Below are positions 1 through 6,399 of a stretch of 20,622 bases of DNA, one piece after another; position 1 is the first letter of the stretch, and every line of letters starts with the position of its first letter. The stretch is from Panacagrimonas sp052387695. GTDB lineage: Bacteria > Pseudomonadota > Gammaproteobacteria > Nevskiales > Nevskiaceae. The stretch lies in assembly GCA_052387695.1 (NCBI GenBank), contig JBQTIX010000020.1, forward strand, positions 1 to 20,622. Reading direction: 5' to 3'. The notes under the pieces are model-generated. The model searched no databases and was not told the DNA's origin. It saw only the letters and a list, made by a program, of their open reading frames with translations. A program made the position numbers and the translations under genes.

Positions 1-171
1 GGGGGGGGGGGGGCCAGGGCGGCGAGAGCGGTGGGGCCGGGGAGGGGACCCGGCCCCCCAGCCCGCCACGAAGGGACCACCCCCCCCCGCCCGCCCCGGG
101 GGGGGGGGGGCGGGGGGGCGGCCGCCCCCCCCCGCGACAGTCGTCTCCATCCATTTCCTGCACTCGCACGT
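1..171. other. Low-complexity G/C-run sequence at contig end
   Basis: This stretch is made almost only of G and C homopolymer runs, including about 13 G at the very start and runs of 9-13 C or G around 80-135. It carries no recognisable gene; any open frame here exists only because stop codons are absent from such sequence. Normal codon-structured sequence resumes near 140-170, where the tonB-like gene ends. The most likely explanation is poor-quality or artefactual sequence at an assembly end. A natural G-rich element cannot be excluded. Confidence 0.6.
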
Positions 172-792
172 CTATTTCTCCAGCTCGAAGCGGATCACGT
201 TCTGCACGCCGCTCACGTCCACCGCCTTTCCGCCGACCACTCGCGGCTTGTAGCGAAACTTCGTCGCGGCATCGATCGCCGCGTCCTCGAACACGCCCCG
301 TGGGTCGGCGTCCACCGCGGCCGCATCGCGCACCGTGCCGGAGGCGCTGACGGTGAACTCCACCAGCACCCAGCCTTCGATCCCGCGCTGCATCGCGCGC
401 GGCGGGTAGATCGGCGCGACCTTGACGATGGGGAGGTATTCGCCGTCGGTTCCGGTGCCGCCGTCGAGGCCGGAGCTGACCGACAGATCCACATCGACGT
501 TGACGTCGCCGATCGACAGCGCCTGCGTCACCGCCTGCGTGGTCTGCGCCTGCGGGGCGGAAGGCGGGGCAGGGGGACGATCCGGAGCCGGTGGACGCTC
601 GGCCTTGCGTTCCACCGTCTTGACGTCTTCGCCGCGCTTGATGCGGATGAAGCGCGGCGCAAAGCTGCCGAGCTGATCCTCGATGGTGCTCTTCCCGGTG
701 ACGATCAGACCCTGCATCAGCACGAACAGCGCCGCGGTGAACGCGACCGCGGCGATCAGGGCAATCGGAAAGCGGGCGCGTTCGAGCAGCAT
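172..792 (-). CDS. tonB: TonB-like energy transducer (TonB2 type)
   Basis: This 206-aa protein has the TonB layout: a short cytoplasmic start, one membrane helix (about residues 8-31), a proline-rich periplasmic linker (about 63-85, with repeated RPPAP) and a C-terminal TonB_C domain (about 124-206) containing APIYPPRAMQRGIEGWVLVE and a final FRYKP. Proteins of this family carry proton-motive energy from ExbB/ExbD to outer-membrane receptors. The compact size fits the TonB2 subclass rather than E. coli TonB. I chose ATG 792, which begins 4 nt after the exbD stop. A TTG at 822 would overlap exbD and add 10 residues. It is the last gene visible in the operon. A TPR gene often follows in related operons, but the sequence degenerates here. 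The receptor it serves is not in the window. Confidence 0.85.
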   Translation of the reverse strand: MLLERARFPIALIAAVAFTAALFVLMQGLIVTGKSTIEDQLGSFAPRFIRIKRGEDVKTVERKAERPPAPDRPPAPPSAPQAQTTQAVTQALSIGDVNVDVDLSVSSGLDGGTGTDGEYLPIVKVAPIYPPRAMQRGIEGWVLVEFTVSASGTVRDAAAVDADPRGVFEDAAIDAATKFRYKPRVVGGKAVDVSGVQNVIRFELEK

Positions 793-796
793 GCCG

Positions 797-1201
797 TCAA
801 CGAAGCTGCGCCGCGAGTGCAATCTCGTACACGCCGGCCGCGCGCGCGGCGTCCATCACCGCCATGATGGTCTTGGCTTGTGCCACCTCGTCGGCCTGCA
901 CCACTAGAGAGCCCTTGGGATTTTCCGCGCGCAGGCGCTCGATGTTGGCGCGCACCGAGTCCACGTCGACGCGGCGCCGGTTGATCCAGATGTCGCCGGC
1001 GCTGTCGATGGCCACCATGATGTTGGCCTTGTCCTGGTTGGACGCGGTGGCGGCGTCCGGGCGGTTGACCTCGACGCCGGATTCCTTCACCACCGCGGCG
1101 GTGATGATGAAGAAGATCAGCAGGTTCATGACGAAGTCGAGCATCGGCGCGAGGTCGATGCCGGTCTCGTCGGATTCGGTGGCGTGACGGCGGAAGCGCA
1201 T
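797..1201 (-). CDS. exbD: ExbD/TolR biopolymer transport protein
   Basis: This 134-aa protein has one N-terminal membrane helix (about residues 20-38) and a periplasmic domain, as in ExbD/TolR. The helix starts APMLDFVMNLLIFFIIT. Asp22 is in the place of the membrane aspartate that carries protons in this family. The C-terminal domain has the usual pattern (LVVQADE, then a run of alternating helix and strand). I chose ATG 1201, where family similarity starts. The longer open frame to 1270 runs into the palindromic repeat and is unlikely to be translated. The gene sits between exbB, 117 nt away across that repeat, and tonB, 4 nt away. ExbD should form the proton channel with the ExbB proteins in the inner membrane. 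Confidence 0.9.
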   Translation of the reverse strand: MRFRRHATESDETGIDLAPMLDFVMNLLIFFIITAAVVKESGVEVNRPDAATASNQDKANIMVAIDSAGDIWINRRRVDVDSVRANIERLRAENPKGSLVVQADEVAQAKTIMAVMDAARAAGVYEIALAAQLR

Positions 1202-1227
1202 GTGCGGGGAGCCAAAAAAAGTGATTG

Positions 1228-1311
1228 GCCGCGGATTACGCGGATGGACGCGGATCAACAGCGACAGCAATTGGTTTTGTTTTATCCGCGTTCATCCGTG
1301 TAATCCGTGGC
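1228..1311. repeat. Palindromic intergenic repeat between exbB and exbD
   Basis: Two 28-nt arms (1228-1255 and 1284-1311) are inverted copies with 25 of 28 positions matching, separated by a 28-nt loop. The arms contain GCGGATTACGCGGATG and its near-complement. Short A runs flank the element on both sides. From memory, arms of this type recur in intergenic regions of many proteobacteria. In RNA it would form a long hairpin inside the operon transcript, between exbB and exbD, and could lower or stabilise the exbD-tonB part. Confidence 0.75.
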
Positions 1312-1318
1312 AAAAAAA

Positions 1319-1846
1319 TCAGTACGTGAACTTGTCGGCCAGCAGCTCGGTTTCCGAGCGCGCGCGCGACTTGAAGTAGTAGACGGGGAACAGCCCGGTG
1401 ATGCTGACCATCAGCCCGGCCATGGTGCAGACCATGGCCTGCGACACGCCGCTCGCCAGGGTGCGGGCGTCGGTGGAGCCGCGCGCAGCCATCGAGTCGA
1501 ACACTTCGAGCATGCCGACGATGGTGCCGAGCAGTCCCAGCAGCGGCGACATCGGCACCAGCACGCGCAGCATCGGCATGTTGGCGTTCATCTCCGCGTT
1601 GAGCCGCGAGATCATCGCCTCGCGGATCTTGCGGCTGCGCCAGATGTGCTTGTCCGGTCGCCGATGCCATTGTTCAAGCAGCTCGCGCGCCTGACGCGGC
1701 AGCAGGAAACGGAAGAAGATCATCCGCTCGAAGATCAGCGCCCACAGGATGAAGCAGGCCAGCAGGATGCCGTAAACCACCGGGCCACCCGCGTCGACGA
1801 TGTCGCGCAGGGTGACCGCGATCAGGGTGTAGATCTCGATCAGCAT
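1319..1846 (-). CDS. exbB: ExbB/TolQ/MotA-type proton channel protein, small
   Basis: This 175-aa protein has three membrane helices (about residues 23-46, 95-119 and 133-158) and a cytoplasmic loop between the first two, as in the MotA/TolQ/ExbB family. The second helix carries the family signature SPLLGLLGTIVGMLEVF, and the third begins GVSQAMVCTMAGLMVSI. It has no periplasmic extension, unlike the larger ExbB-like protein encoded just upstream. ATG 1846 lies 4 nt after the stop of that gene, so the two are probably translated together. The predicted role is to form the proton-conducting channel with ExbD that powers TonB. Two ExbB-like proteins in one operon is the usual TonB2/TtpC layout. 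Confidence 0.9.
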   Translation of the reverse strand: MLIEIYTLIAVTLRDIVDAGGPVVYGILLACFILWALIFERMIFFRFLLPRQARELLEQWHRRPDKHIWRSRKIREAMISRLNAEMNANMPMLRVLVPMSPLLGLLGTIVGMLEVFDSMAARGSTDARTLASGVSQAMVCTMAGLMVSITGLFPVYYFKSRARSETELLADKFTY

Positions 1847-1850
1847 CTTG

Positions 1851-3374
1851 TCAGGCCGGCACCGCGCCGCCGCGACTCATGCTCTCCAGCCGTTCCGCCA
1901 GCAGGCCCGCGCTCTGCTCGTCCAGCGCCTGCACGATGCGCTTGGAACGCGACACCAGCACCGCGTTCATGAACAGCAGCGGGATGGCGATGCCCAGGCC
2001 CAGACCGGTGGCGACCATCGCGTGCGAGATGCCGGAGGCCATGAGCTTGGGATCGCTCGACCCGGCTTCGGTGATCGCCTGGAAGGTGATGATCATGCCG
2101 ACGACGGTGCCGACCAGACCCAGCAGCGGACCGGCCGCGACGACCAGTTTCAGCAGCGACTGGAAGCGTTCCAGCGGCGGGATCTCCTTCATCACCGCCT
2201 CGGACAGGCGCAGCTCGACCACCTCGGCATCCTCGTCGGCCTTGGCCATGTCGCCGCGGAAGGTGCCGAGCACACGGCCCAGCGGGTTGTCGATGGACGG
2301 CTTGTGCAGGTTGGCGAGCTGCCGCCGCACGCGCGTGCCGACCACGCTGAGATAGAAGAACTGGTAGATCGCGGCGATCGCGCCCATCAGGCCGACCGCC
2401 ATGATCACGTAGCCGACCACGCCGCCCTGCTGCAGGCGCTCCACCGTGCCGGGCCGCGAGCCATGGAGGGTCAGCAGCACGCCGCGCGAGGGGTCCAGCC
2501 ACAGCCATTCAGTGCCGCCCGTCGCCGCCTTCTCGAAGCGTGCTGCGGAATCCAGCGGAGCGCCGTGCGGTTGGCTCGCCAGCTCGACCAGGTTGCCGGT
2601 CTCGGTGTCGGTGATCAGGAAGTGCCTGCCGGCGATCATGTTGAACGTGCCGACGCGCGTGATCTGCGCTTCCTGTGGCTGACCCGCCGCGTTCACGATC
2701 GTCGCCGGGTACTTCTGCACCTTGCCGGCCGCGGTGATCTCGCGCTGCATCTCGAACCAGAGCTTCTCGATCTCCTCGATCGATGGAAACGTGCTGCTCG
2801 ACCCGGCCTTGGCGATGAGCTGGTCGAGGAAGACCTCACGGCCGGGATACTGCGAGCTGACCGCGGAGGCCAGCACCACGCCCTTGAACTCGCCCGTGGT
2901 CTGTTGCAATGCGCCGAACAGTTCGCGCAGCGAGCCCATGCGCTCGTTGAGGCGTGTCTCCTCGTCGGTCAGCAGCACTTCGTTGTCGGCGTAGCGCTTT
3001 TCCATCCCCGCACTCTCAAGCTCCAGGCGCTTGAGTTCGGCACGGGAGTCGGCGAGGCGCCTGGCCTGGCCTTCGGCGTCGCGCTCGAATTCGGCGAGGC
3101 GGGCGCGCTGTTCCTGCTGGTCGCGGGCGATGCCCTGTTCGACCAGTTTCAGAAGGTCGTCGATGGAAGCGGTGGCAGGCGCTTGGGCGATGGCAAGCGA
3201 AGTCGCCAGCAGGCCCGTCAAAGCGATCAGCACAACCCGCAGGAGCCCGTAGGTCGGCTCAAGCCCGCGTGCTTTTCGCGGGCGGAGCCGACAAGCGCTC
3301 GGCGAGGGCGATGTCGGTTCCGCCTTCGGCTTGAACCGGCCTGCAACCGACCTGCTCATCATGTAACGCTTCAC
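1851..3374 (-). CDS. TtpC-like large ExbB protein with periplasmic coiled coil
   Basis: This 507-aa protein has an N-terminal hydrophobic export segment (about residues 45-65, ending AIAQA), a long charged coiled coil (about 70-160), a periplasmic domain, then the MotA/TolQ/ExbB unit at the C-terminus. That unit includes a helix around GYVIMAVGLMGAIAAI, the signature GPLLGLVGTVVGMIITFQAI, and a final GISHAMVATGLGLGIAIPLL. This is the architecture of TtpC, the extra component of TonB2 systems in Vibrio. I chose GTG 3374 because it overlaps the upstream stop as GTGA and has GAGGTG about 6 nt before it. Residues about 8-41 are encoded by palindromic repeat sequence and push the signal-like helix far from the start. 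An internal GTG at 3233 is a possible alternative start. Confidence 0.82.
   Translation of the reverse strand: MKRYMMSRSVAGRFKPKAEPTSPSPSACRLRPRKARGLEPTYGLLRVVLIALTGLLATSLAIAQAPATASIDDLLKLVEQGIARDQQEQRARLAEFERDAEGQARRLADSRAELKRLELESAGMEKRYADNEVLLTDEETRLNERMGSLRELFGALQQTTGEFKGVVLASAVSSQYPGREVFLDQLIAKAGSSSTFPSIEEIEKLWFEMQREITAAGKVQKYPATIVNAAGQPQEAQITRVGTFNMIAGRHFLITDTETGNLVELASQPHGAPLDSAARFEKAATGGTEWLWLDPSRGVLLTLHGSRPGTVERLQQGGVVGYVIMAVGLMGAIAAIYQFFYLSVVGTRVRRQLANLHKPSIDNPLGRVLGTFRGDMAKADEDAEVVELRLSEAVMKEIPPLERFQSLLKLVVAAGPLLGLVGTVVGMIITFQAITEAGSSDPKLMASGISHAMVATGLGLGIAIPLLFMNAVLVSRSKRIVQALDEQSAGLLAERLESMSRGGAVPA
3253..3292. repeat. Perfect hairpin repeat inside the ttpC-like 5' end
   Basis: GTCGGCTC (3253-3260) pairs with GAGCCGAC (3285-3292), and inside it GCCCGCG (3263-3269) pairs with CGCGGGC (3277-3283), leaving a 7-nt loop. 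The edge reads GTAGGTCGG, typical of dispersed REP-like palindromes in proteobacteria. It lies within the predicted coding region, which is unusual because such repeats are normally intergenic. Confidence 0.7.
3313..3351. repeat. Second palindromic repeat inside the ttpC-like 5' end
   Basis: GTCGGTT (3313-3319) is the inverted copy of AACCGAC (3345-3351). A tighter nested hairpin, GGTTC-GCC-ttc-GGC-GAACC, occupies 3316-3337. Together with the hairpin at 3253-3292 it forms a paired repeat unit of about 100 nt, close to 33 codons. Confidence 0.6.
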
Positions 3375-4156
3375 TGCACCACCTCGGCCGTCGCGATAGG
3401 CAGATGAATCAAATCCGGCGCGGTCTGTTCGCGCGCGATGCGGATGGCCTTGAGCACGTAGCTGTCCTCTCCCTGATCCAGCTGCACCCACTTGCCGGAA
3501 GCCTTGTTCCAGACCGCACGCTCCTTGCCGTCGAGCGTCCGGTACAACAGCGCCACGCGACCCACGCGCAGCATGTCCACCTCGCGCTGGTCCTCCAGCG
3601 CGCCGCGGTAAGCCTCGATGGTGTTGCCGTAATTGACCTCGATGGAATACGCCGCCATCACGTTGCGGAATTTCTCCGCCACGCTCACATCGGAGCGCGG
3701 CAGGGTGGCGCGCAGGCGCTCCACCCGGGCGACGCGTTCCTTCTTCAGAAATGGCGCATCGAGCGCGACCAGCTGGTCCATCGCGTCGATCATGCGCAGC
3801 AGCAGCGGCACGATCTGTCGGTCCAGCACGGTGACGTTGTCGATCGAAGTCTTGATCTGCGCCAGTTCGGCGTTCTGGTTGCCGAGCTGGGCGCGTAACT
3901 GGTCCATGTAGACCTTGAGGCCCTCGATCTGCTTCTGCACGCCCTTGTATTCGTCGGTCGCCGAGCGGATCTGGTCGTAGACCTGATCGACCCGGGCCTG
4001 TGCCTGCGCGCCCTGCTGGGCGCGCAACTCGCCCTTGGCAATGGCTCGGTCCAGGGCCTGGTCGGGCTTGGTGCTTGGCGTCGCAGGGTCCTGCGCGGCA
4101 GCGACGGATGTGGCGAGCAGCGTGAGACTTGCGAACCGGGTGAAGAGACGTCTCAT
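3371..4156 (-). CDS. DUF3450 family periplasmic coiled-coil protein
   Basis: This 261-aa protein has a clear signal peptide (MRRLFTRFASLTLLATSVAA, cut near residue 20-22) and a long coiled coil (about 30-105, rich in Q, E, R and A). A C-terminal region with LYRTLDGKERAVWNKASGKW matches the DUF3450 family as I know it. DUF3450 genes commonly head TonB2/TtpC operons, and this one does: its stop overlaps the start of the TtpC-like gene by 4 nt. The molecular role of DUF3450 is not established. Export to the periplasm and pairing with the coiled coil of the TtpC-like protein is an inference. ATG 4156 was chosen because the signal peptide starts there. It overlaps the stop of a small upstream ORF as ATGA. 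Confidence 0.82.
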   Translation of the reverse strand: MRRLFTRFASLTLLATSVAAAQDPATPSTKPDQALDRAIAKGELRAQQGAQAQARVDQVYDQIRSATDEYKGVQKQIEGLKVYMDQLRAQLGNQNAELAQIKTSIDNVTVLDRQIVPLLLRMIDAMDQLVALDAPFLKKERVARVERLRATLPRSDVSVAEKFRNVMAAYSIEVNYGNTIEAYRGALEDQREVDMLRVGRVALLYRTLDGKERAVWNKASGKWVQLDQGEDSYVLKAIRIAREQTAPDLIHLPIATAEVVQ

Positions 4157-4350
4157 ACGCTGGCGCCCGCATCCTGCCGGCGGGGTGAAAGCCGGTTCTC
4201 GATGAGCCGGATCACGCGCGCTACCGGACGCGGACAGGGTTTGGAAGGCGGGACGGTCAGATCCGACGGCGGAGCAGTCGTCGGGGTCGGCTGCGGAACG
4301 AAATCCGCGAGCAGGAGATTCACGGGCAGCGAGTAGCGAGTCGGTCTCAT
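4153..4350 (-). CDS. Possible small proline-rich protein upstream of DUF3450
   Basis: This 65-aa open frame (MRPTRYSLPVNLLLADFVPQ at the start, then a Pro/Thr-rich stretch, then a basic end with VARVIRLIENRLSPRR) ends exactly in a 4-nt ATGA overlap with the DUF3450 start. Third-position GC is about three quarters, compatible with coding. I do not recognise it, and no good ribosome-binding site precedes the ATG. A still shorter frame of 33 codons ends in another ATGA overlap with its start. It may be a leader or coupling ORF, or chance. Confidence 0.3.
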   Translation of the reverse strand: MRPTRYSLPVNLLLADFVPQPTPTTAPPSDLTVPPSKPCPRPVARVIRLIENRLSPRRQDAGASV

Positions 4351-4361
4351 GGACGTGATCC

Positions 4362-4385
4362 GTTCGGGTTGAAGGTCGGGTTGAA
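4362..4385. repeat. Tandem 12-nt direct repeat upstream of the tonB operon
   Basis: Two adjacent 12-nt units, GTTCGGGTTGAA (4362-4373) and GGTCGGGTTGAA (4374-4385), match at 11 of 12 positions. They lie just before the small ORF that leads the tonB operon. They could be a binding site or a fragment of a REP-like repeat; nothing here decides between the two. Confidence 0.4.
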
Positions 4386-4566
4386 CCGGAAGGGCGCGCG
4401 CGCCGCTCCGCCGCATCCGGCATGGAGCGGAGTCGAGGACACCGTCATGCGGGCGGCAGCCGGCAGGGGCGGCGACAGCGAGGAGTAGGGCACGGAGAGG
4501 TAAGGCTCGCGGCGCGGGCGTCGCGGAGGAAAGGTCGGTCCAGTCCGCGAGAGGCTACGGTCGCAA

Positions 4567-4584
4567 TGTGATGCTTTTGTGACC
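4567..4584 (-). promoter_or_regulatory. Candidate PhoB-box-like direct repeat
   Basis: On the minus strand this reads GGTCACAAAAGCATCACA: two TCACA units spaced exactly 11 nt apart with an A-rich spacer. That matches the layout of PhoB boxes (7-nt TGTCACA-like repeats every 11 nt); the units agree at 6 and 5 of 7 positions. A weak -10-like TAGCCT follows about 11 nt downstream. The position fits control of the tonB operon. The plus-strand reading also resembles half of a CRP site, but as a direct repeat rather than a palindrome. Confidence 0.3.
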
Positions 4585-4607
4585 GCAGTGGCGCGGCCCG
4601 GCCGTTG

Positions 4608-5591
4608 CTACGCGCCGGTCGTCCGCGCGGGTTGCCGCAGCACCGATTCGAAATAGGGAATGGCGCGTTCCAGGCCCTCACGCAGCGGCACTTTCGGTTC
4701 CCAGCCGAGGACGCTGCGCGCGCGCGTGATGTCGGGCTGGCGCTGCTTGGGATCGTCCGGCGGCAGCGGTTTGAAGTCCAGGGTGGACCTGGACCCGGTC
4801 AGCTCGATCACCAGTTCCGCCAGTTGCCGGATGGTGAATTCGCCCGGGTTGCCCAGGTTGATCGGACCGGTCACCTCGTCGGGTGAGTTCATCAGCCGCA
4901 TCAGGCCATCGACCAGATCATCCACGTAGCAGAACGAACGGGTCTGCTGACCCTCTCCGAAGATCGTGATCGGGCGGCCGAGCAGGGCCTGCATGATGAA
5001 GTTCGACACCACCCGGCCGTCGTTGGGATGCATGTTCGGCCCATAGGTGTTGAAGATGCGCGCGACCTTGATCTCCAGCCGGTGCTGGCGGTGGTAGTCG
5101 AAGAACAGCGTCTCCGCGCAGCGCTTGCCCTCGTCGTAGCAGGAGCGGAAGCCGATCGGGTTGACGTTGCCCCAGTACTCCTCGGGTTGCGGGTGGATGG
5201 TCGGATCGCCGTAGACCTCGCTGGTGGAGGCCTGCAGGATGCGCGCCTTCAGGCGCTTGGCCAGACCCAGCATGTTGATCGCGCCATGCACGCTGGTCTT
5301 GGTGGTCTGCACCGGGTCGAACTGGTAGTGGATCGGGCTCGCAGGGCAGGCGAGGTTGTAGATCTGGTCCACCTCGATGAACAGCGGGAAGGTCACGTCG
5401 TGACGCATCAGCTCGAAGCGCGGATGGGTCAGCAGATCCTGCAGGTTCTCGCGCGTACCGGTGTAGAAATTGTCGACACACAGCACCTCGTGCCCCTGCT
5501 CGATCAGCCGCGCGCACAGGTGCGAGCCGATGAAGCCGGCACCGCCGGTGACAAGAATGCGCTGGGGGCCGAATTCGCGGGGGGTTCTCAT
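4608..5591 (-). CDS. UDP-glucuronate decarboxylase (UDP-xylose synthase)
   Basis: This 327-aa extended SDR protein has the NAD-binding GGAGFIG (residues 16-22), an acidic residue closing the second strand (CVDNFYTG) and the YxxxK pair at Tyr152/Lys156 in RSCYDEGKRCAETLFFDYHR. The segments VDQIYNLACPASPIHYQ and TTKTSVHGAINMLGLAKR are strongly characteristic of UDP-xylose synthases (UXS). These enzymes convert UDP-glucuronate to UDP-xylose through a 4-keto intermediate. Length is normal for a bacterial cytosolic UXS. ATG 5591 precedes the first strand by about 10 residues as expected; no strong ribosome-binding site is visible. It lies downstream of the glycosyltransferase genes on the same strand, but a 145-bp palindrome separates it. 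It probably supplies a xylose donor, or a pentose derived from it, to that cluster. Confidence 0.9.
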   Translation of the reverse strand: MRTPREFGPQRILVTGGAGFIGSHLCARLIEQGHEVLCVDNFYTGTRENLQDLLTHPRFELMRHDVTFPLFIEVDQIYNLACPASPIHYQFDPVQTTKTSVHGAINMLGLAKRLKARILQASTSEVYGDPTIHPQPEEYWGNVNPIGFRSCYDEGKRCAETLFFDYHRQHRLEIKVARIFNTYGPNMHPNDGRVVSNFIMQALLGRPITIFGEGQQTRSFCYVDDLVDGLMRLMNSPDEVTGPINLGNPGEFTIRQLAELVIELTGSRSTLDFKPLPPDDPKQRQPDITRARSVLGWEPKVPLREGLERAIPYFESVLRQPARTTGA

Positions 5592-5608
5592 CGGAGGGGG
5601 CTCGGGTC

Positions 5609-5753
5609 AGAGTGTGAGAAGAAATCGTCGCGAGCGAAGGCAGTTCGCGTCGCGAGCAGCGCAGAAACCGCAGCGTACATAGAAGTACGTGAGGATTTCG
5701 AGCAGCGCAGCGACGCGAAATGCCGAGCGCAGTAGATTTATTCTCACGCTCTC
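5609..5753. repeat. Large imperfect palindrome (~145 bp) upstream of the UXS gene
   Basis: The outer arms 5609-5626 and 5736-5753 are inverted copies (16 of 18 match). Inner arms containing TTCGCGTCGC (5644-5653) and GCGACGCGAA (5710-5719) pair perfectly, with a centre around GTAC...GTAC near 5675-5688. GAGCAGCGCAG also occurs twice as a direct repeat, near 5654 and 5700. The right arm overlaps the stop codon of the methyltransferase-like gene, and the left arm ends about 17 nt before the UXS start. It could act as a terminator or processing hairpin, or be a non-autonomous mobile repeat. Confidence 0.7.
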
Positions 5754-6399
5754 AGTTGGGATCCATCAGGGTTTCGGCGAGGGCCAGGGCCAGGGCGGAG
5801 TGCGGGAATTCGAGCGGTTGGGGGATCACGAACTCCGCCATCCGACCGTGAAACGCGATCGGCCGGGCAAATCGTTCGACGATGCTGCGGTAGTCCCGCC
5901 CGACATAATCGTCGAACAGGATCGGGGTGCCCGGTTCACCACAGGACAGGCTGAGCAGCAGGCAGGCGCTGCGAAAGCGGCCGTCGATCAGGATCAGGTC
6001 GGGTTGCCGGCCGATGCGTTGGACGAAGCGCCAGCCGACGGTCGGATAGAGCGGCCACAGCCGGGCCTTGGCATCGCCCGCCGGATGACCCCAGGACTGG
6101 GTCGGACCCAGGTCCGCGTGGAGAGACACCAGCAGCGAGCCTAGAAACGTGGGGCAGAACTGCCGGCGCAGCTTTTGACACCAGAGTCGGTCCGACTCGG
6201 TCGAGATGATCAGCGGGATCCCGAGTTGGCCCGCCATCATGGTGCTGCCGCCACTGCCGTATTCGAGAACCGTCTGGGTGCCGCGCATGAGCGCGTCGAG
6301 TCGGGCGATGCCCGCCGCTTCCATGTGCGGCCGGTTGGGAACGGCCTCGGACGCCTCGGAACCGGCACCTGCCGAGGACGCGTCGCGGGCCTCATCCAT
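5752..6399 (-). CDS. Methyltransferase-fold protein of a polysaccharide cluster
   Basis: This 215-aa protein shows class I SAM-methyltransferase features: VLEYGSGGS (about residues 44-52) in the place of the glycine-rich motif I, an acidic end to the second strand (ISTESD, 65-70), and PDLILIDGRFRSACLL (133-148) as the fourth strand. The IDGRFR motif recurs, as far as I recall, in uncharacterised proteins of exopolysaccharide and glycan clusters. It may methylate a sugar or a glycan intermediate, but no substrate can be read from the sequence. The ATG at 6399 overlaps the upstream glycosyltransferase stop by 8 nt. A second in-frame Met at residue 26 is a possible shorter start, since the first 25 residues are low-complexity Ala/Ser/Glu. 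The exact family is unsure. Confidence 0.55.
   Translation of the reverse strand: MDEARDASSAGAGSEASEAVPNRPHMEAAGIARLDALMRGTQTVLEYGSGGSTMMAGQLGIPLIISTESDRLWCQKLRRQFCPTFLGSLLVSLHADLGPTQSWGHPAGDAKARLWPLYPTVGWRFVQRIGRQPDLILIDGRFRSACLLLSLSCGEPGTPILFDDYVGRDYRSIVERFARPIAFHGRMAEFVIPQPLEFPHSALALALAETLMDPN

Larger units (their letters stand above)
4351..4607 (-). other. Non-coding leader/promoter region of the tonB operon
   Basis: With the doubtful small ORF at 4153-4350 included, about 450 nt between the UDP-xylose synthase stop and the DUF3450 start hold no confident gene. The visible contents are the small ORF, the 12-nt tandem repeat and a direct repeat resembling a Pho box at 4567-4584. I see no convincing rho-independent terminator for the UDP-xylose synthase gene. 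Transcription from the polysaccharide genes into the tonB operon is therefore possible, as both lie on the minus strand. Confidence 0.5.

Noticed and set aside
31..867. Long plus-strand open frame across the left end
   Set aside because: It begins in homopolymer junk and runs antisense over the tonB-like and exbD genes. The protein has no recognisable domain.
1228..1311. CRISPR-like repeats
   Set aside because: The repeats here and elsewhere in the window are inverted pairs, not regularly spaced direct repeats with spacers. No cas genes are present.
1848..3407. 519-aa plus-strand open frame
   Set aside because: It is the antisense shadow of the TtpC-like gene, a common effect of high GC content. 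Its composition is His/Gln/Arg-rich and it has no domain.
4567..4584. CRP binding site reading of the TGTGA repeats
   Set aside because: CRP sites are palindromic (TGTGA-N6-TCACA). Here both units point the same way, so a Pho-box-like reading fits better.
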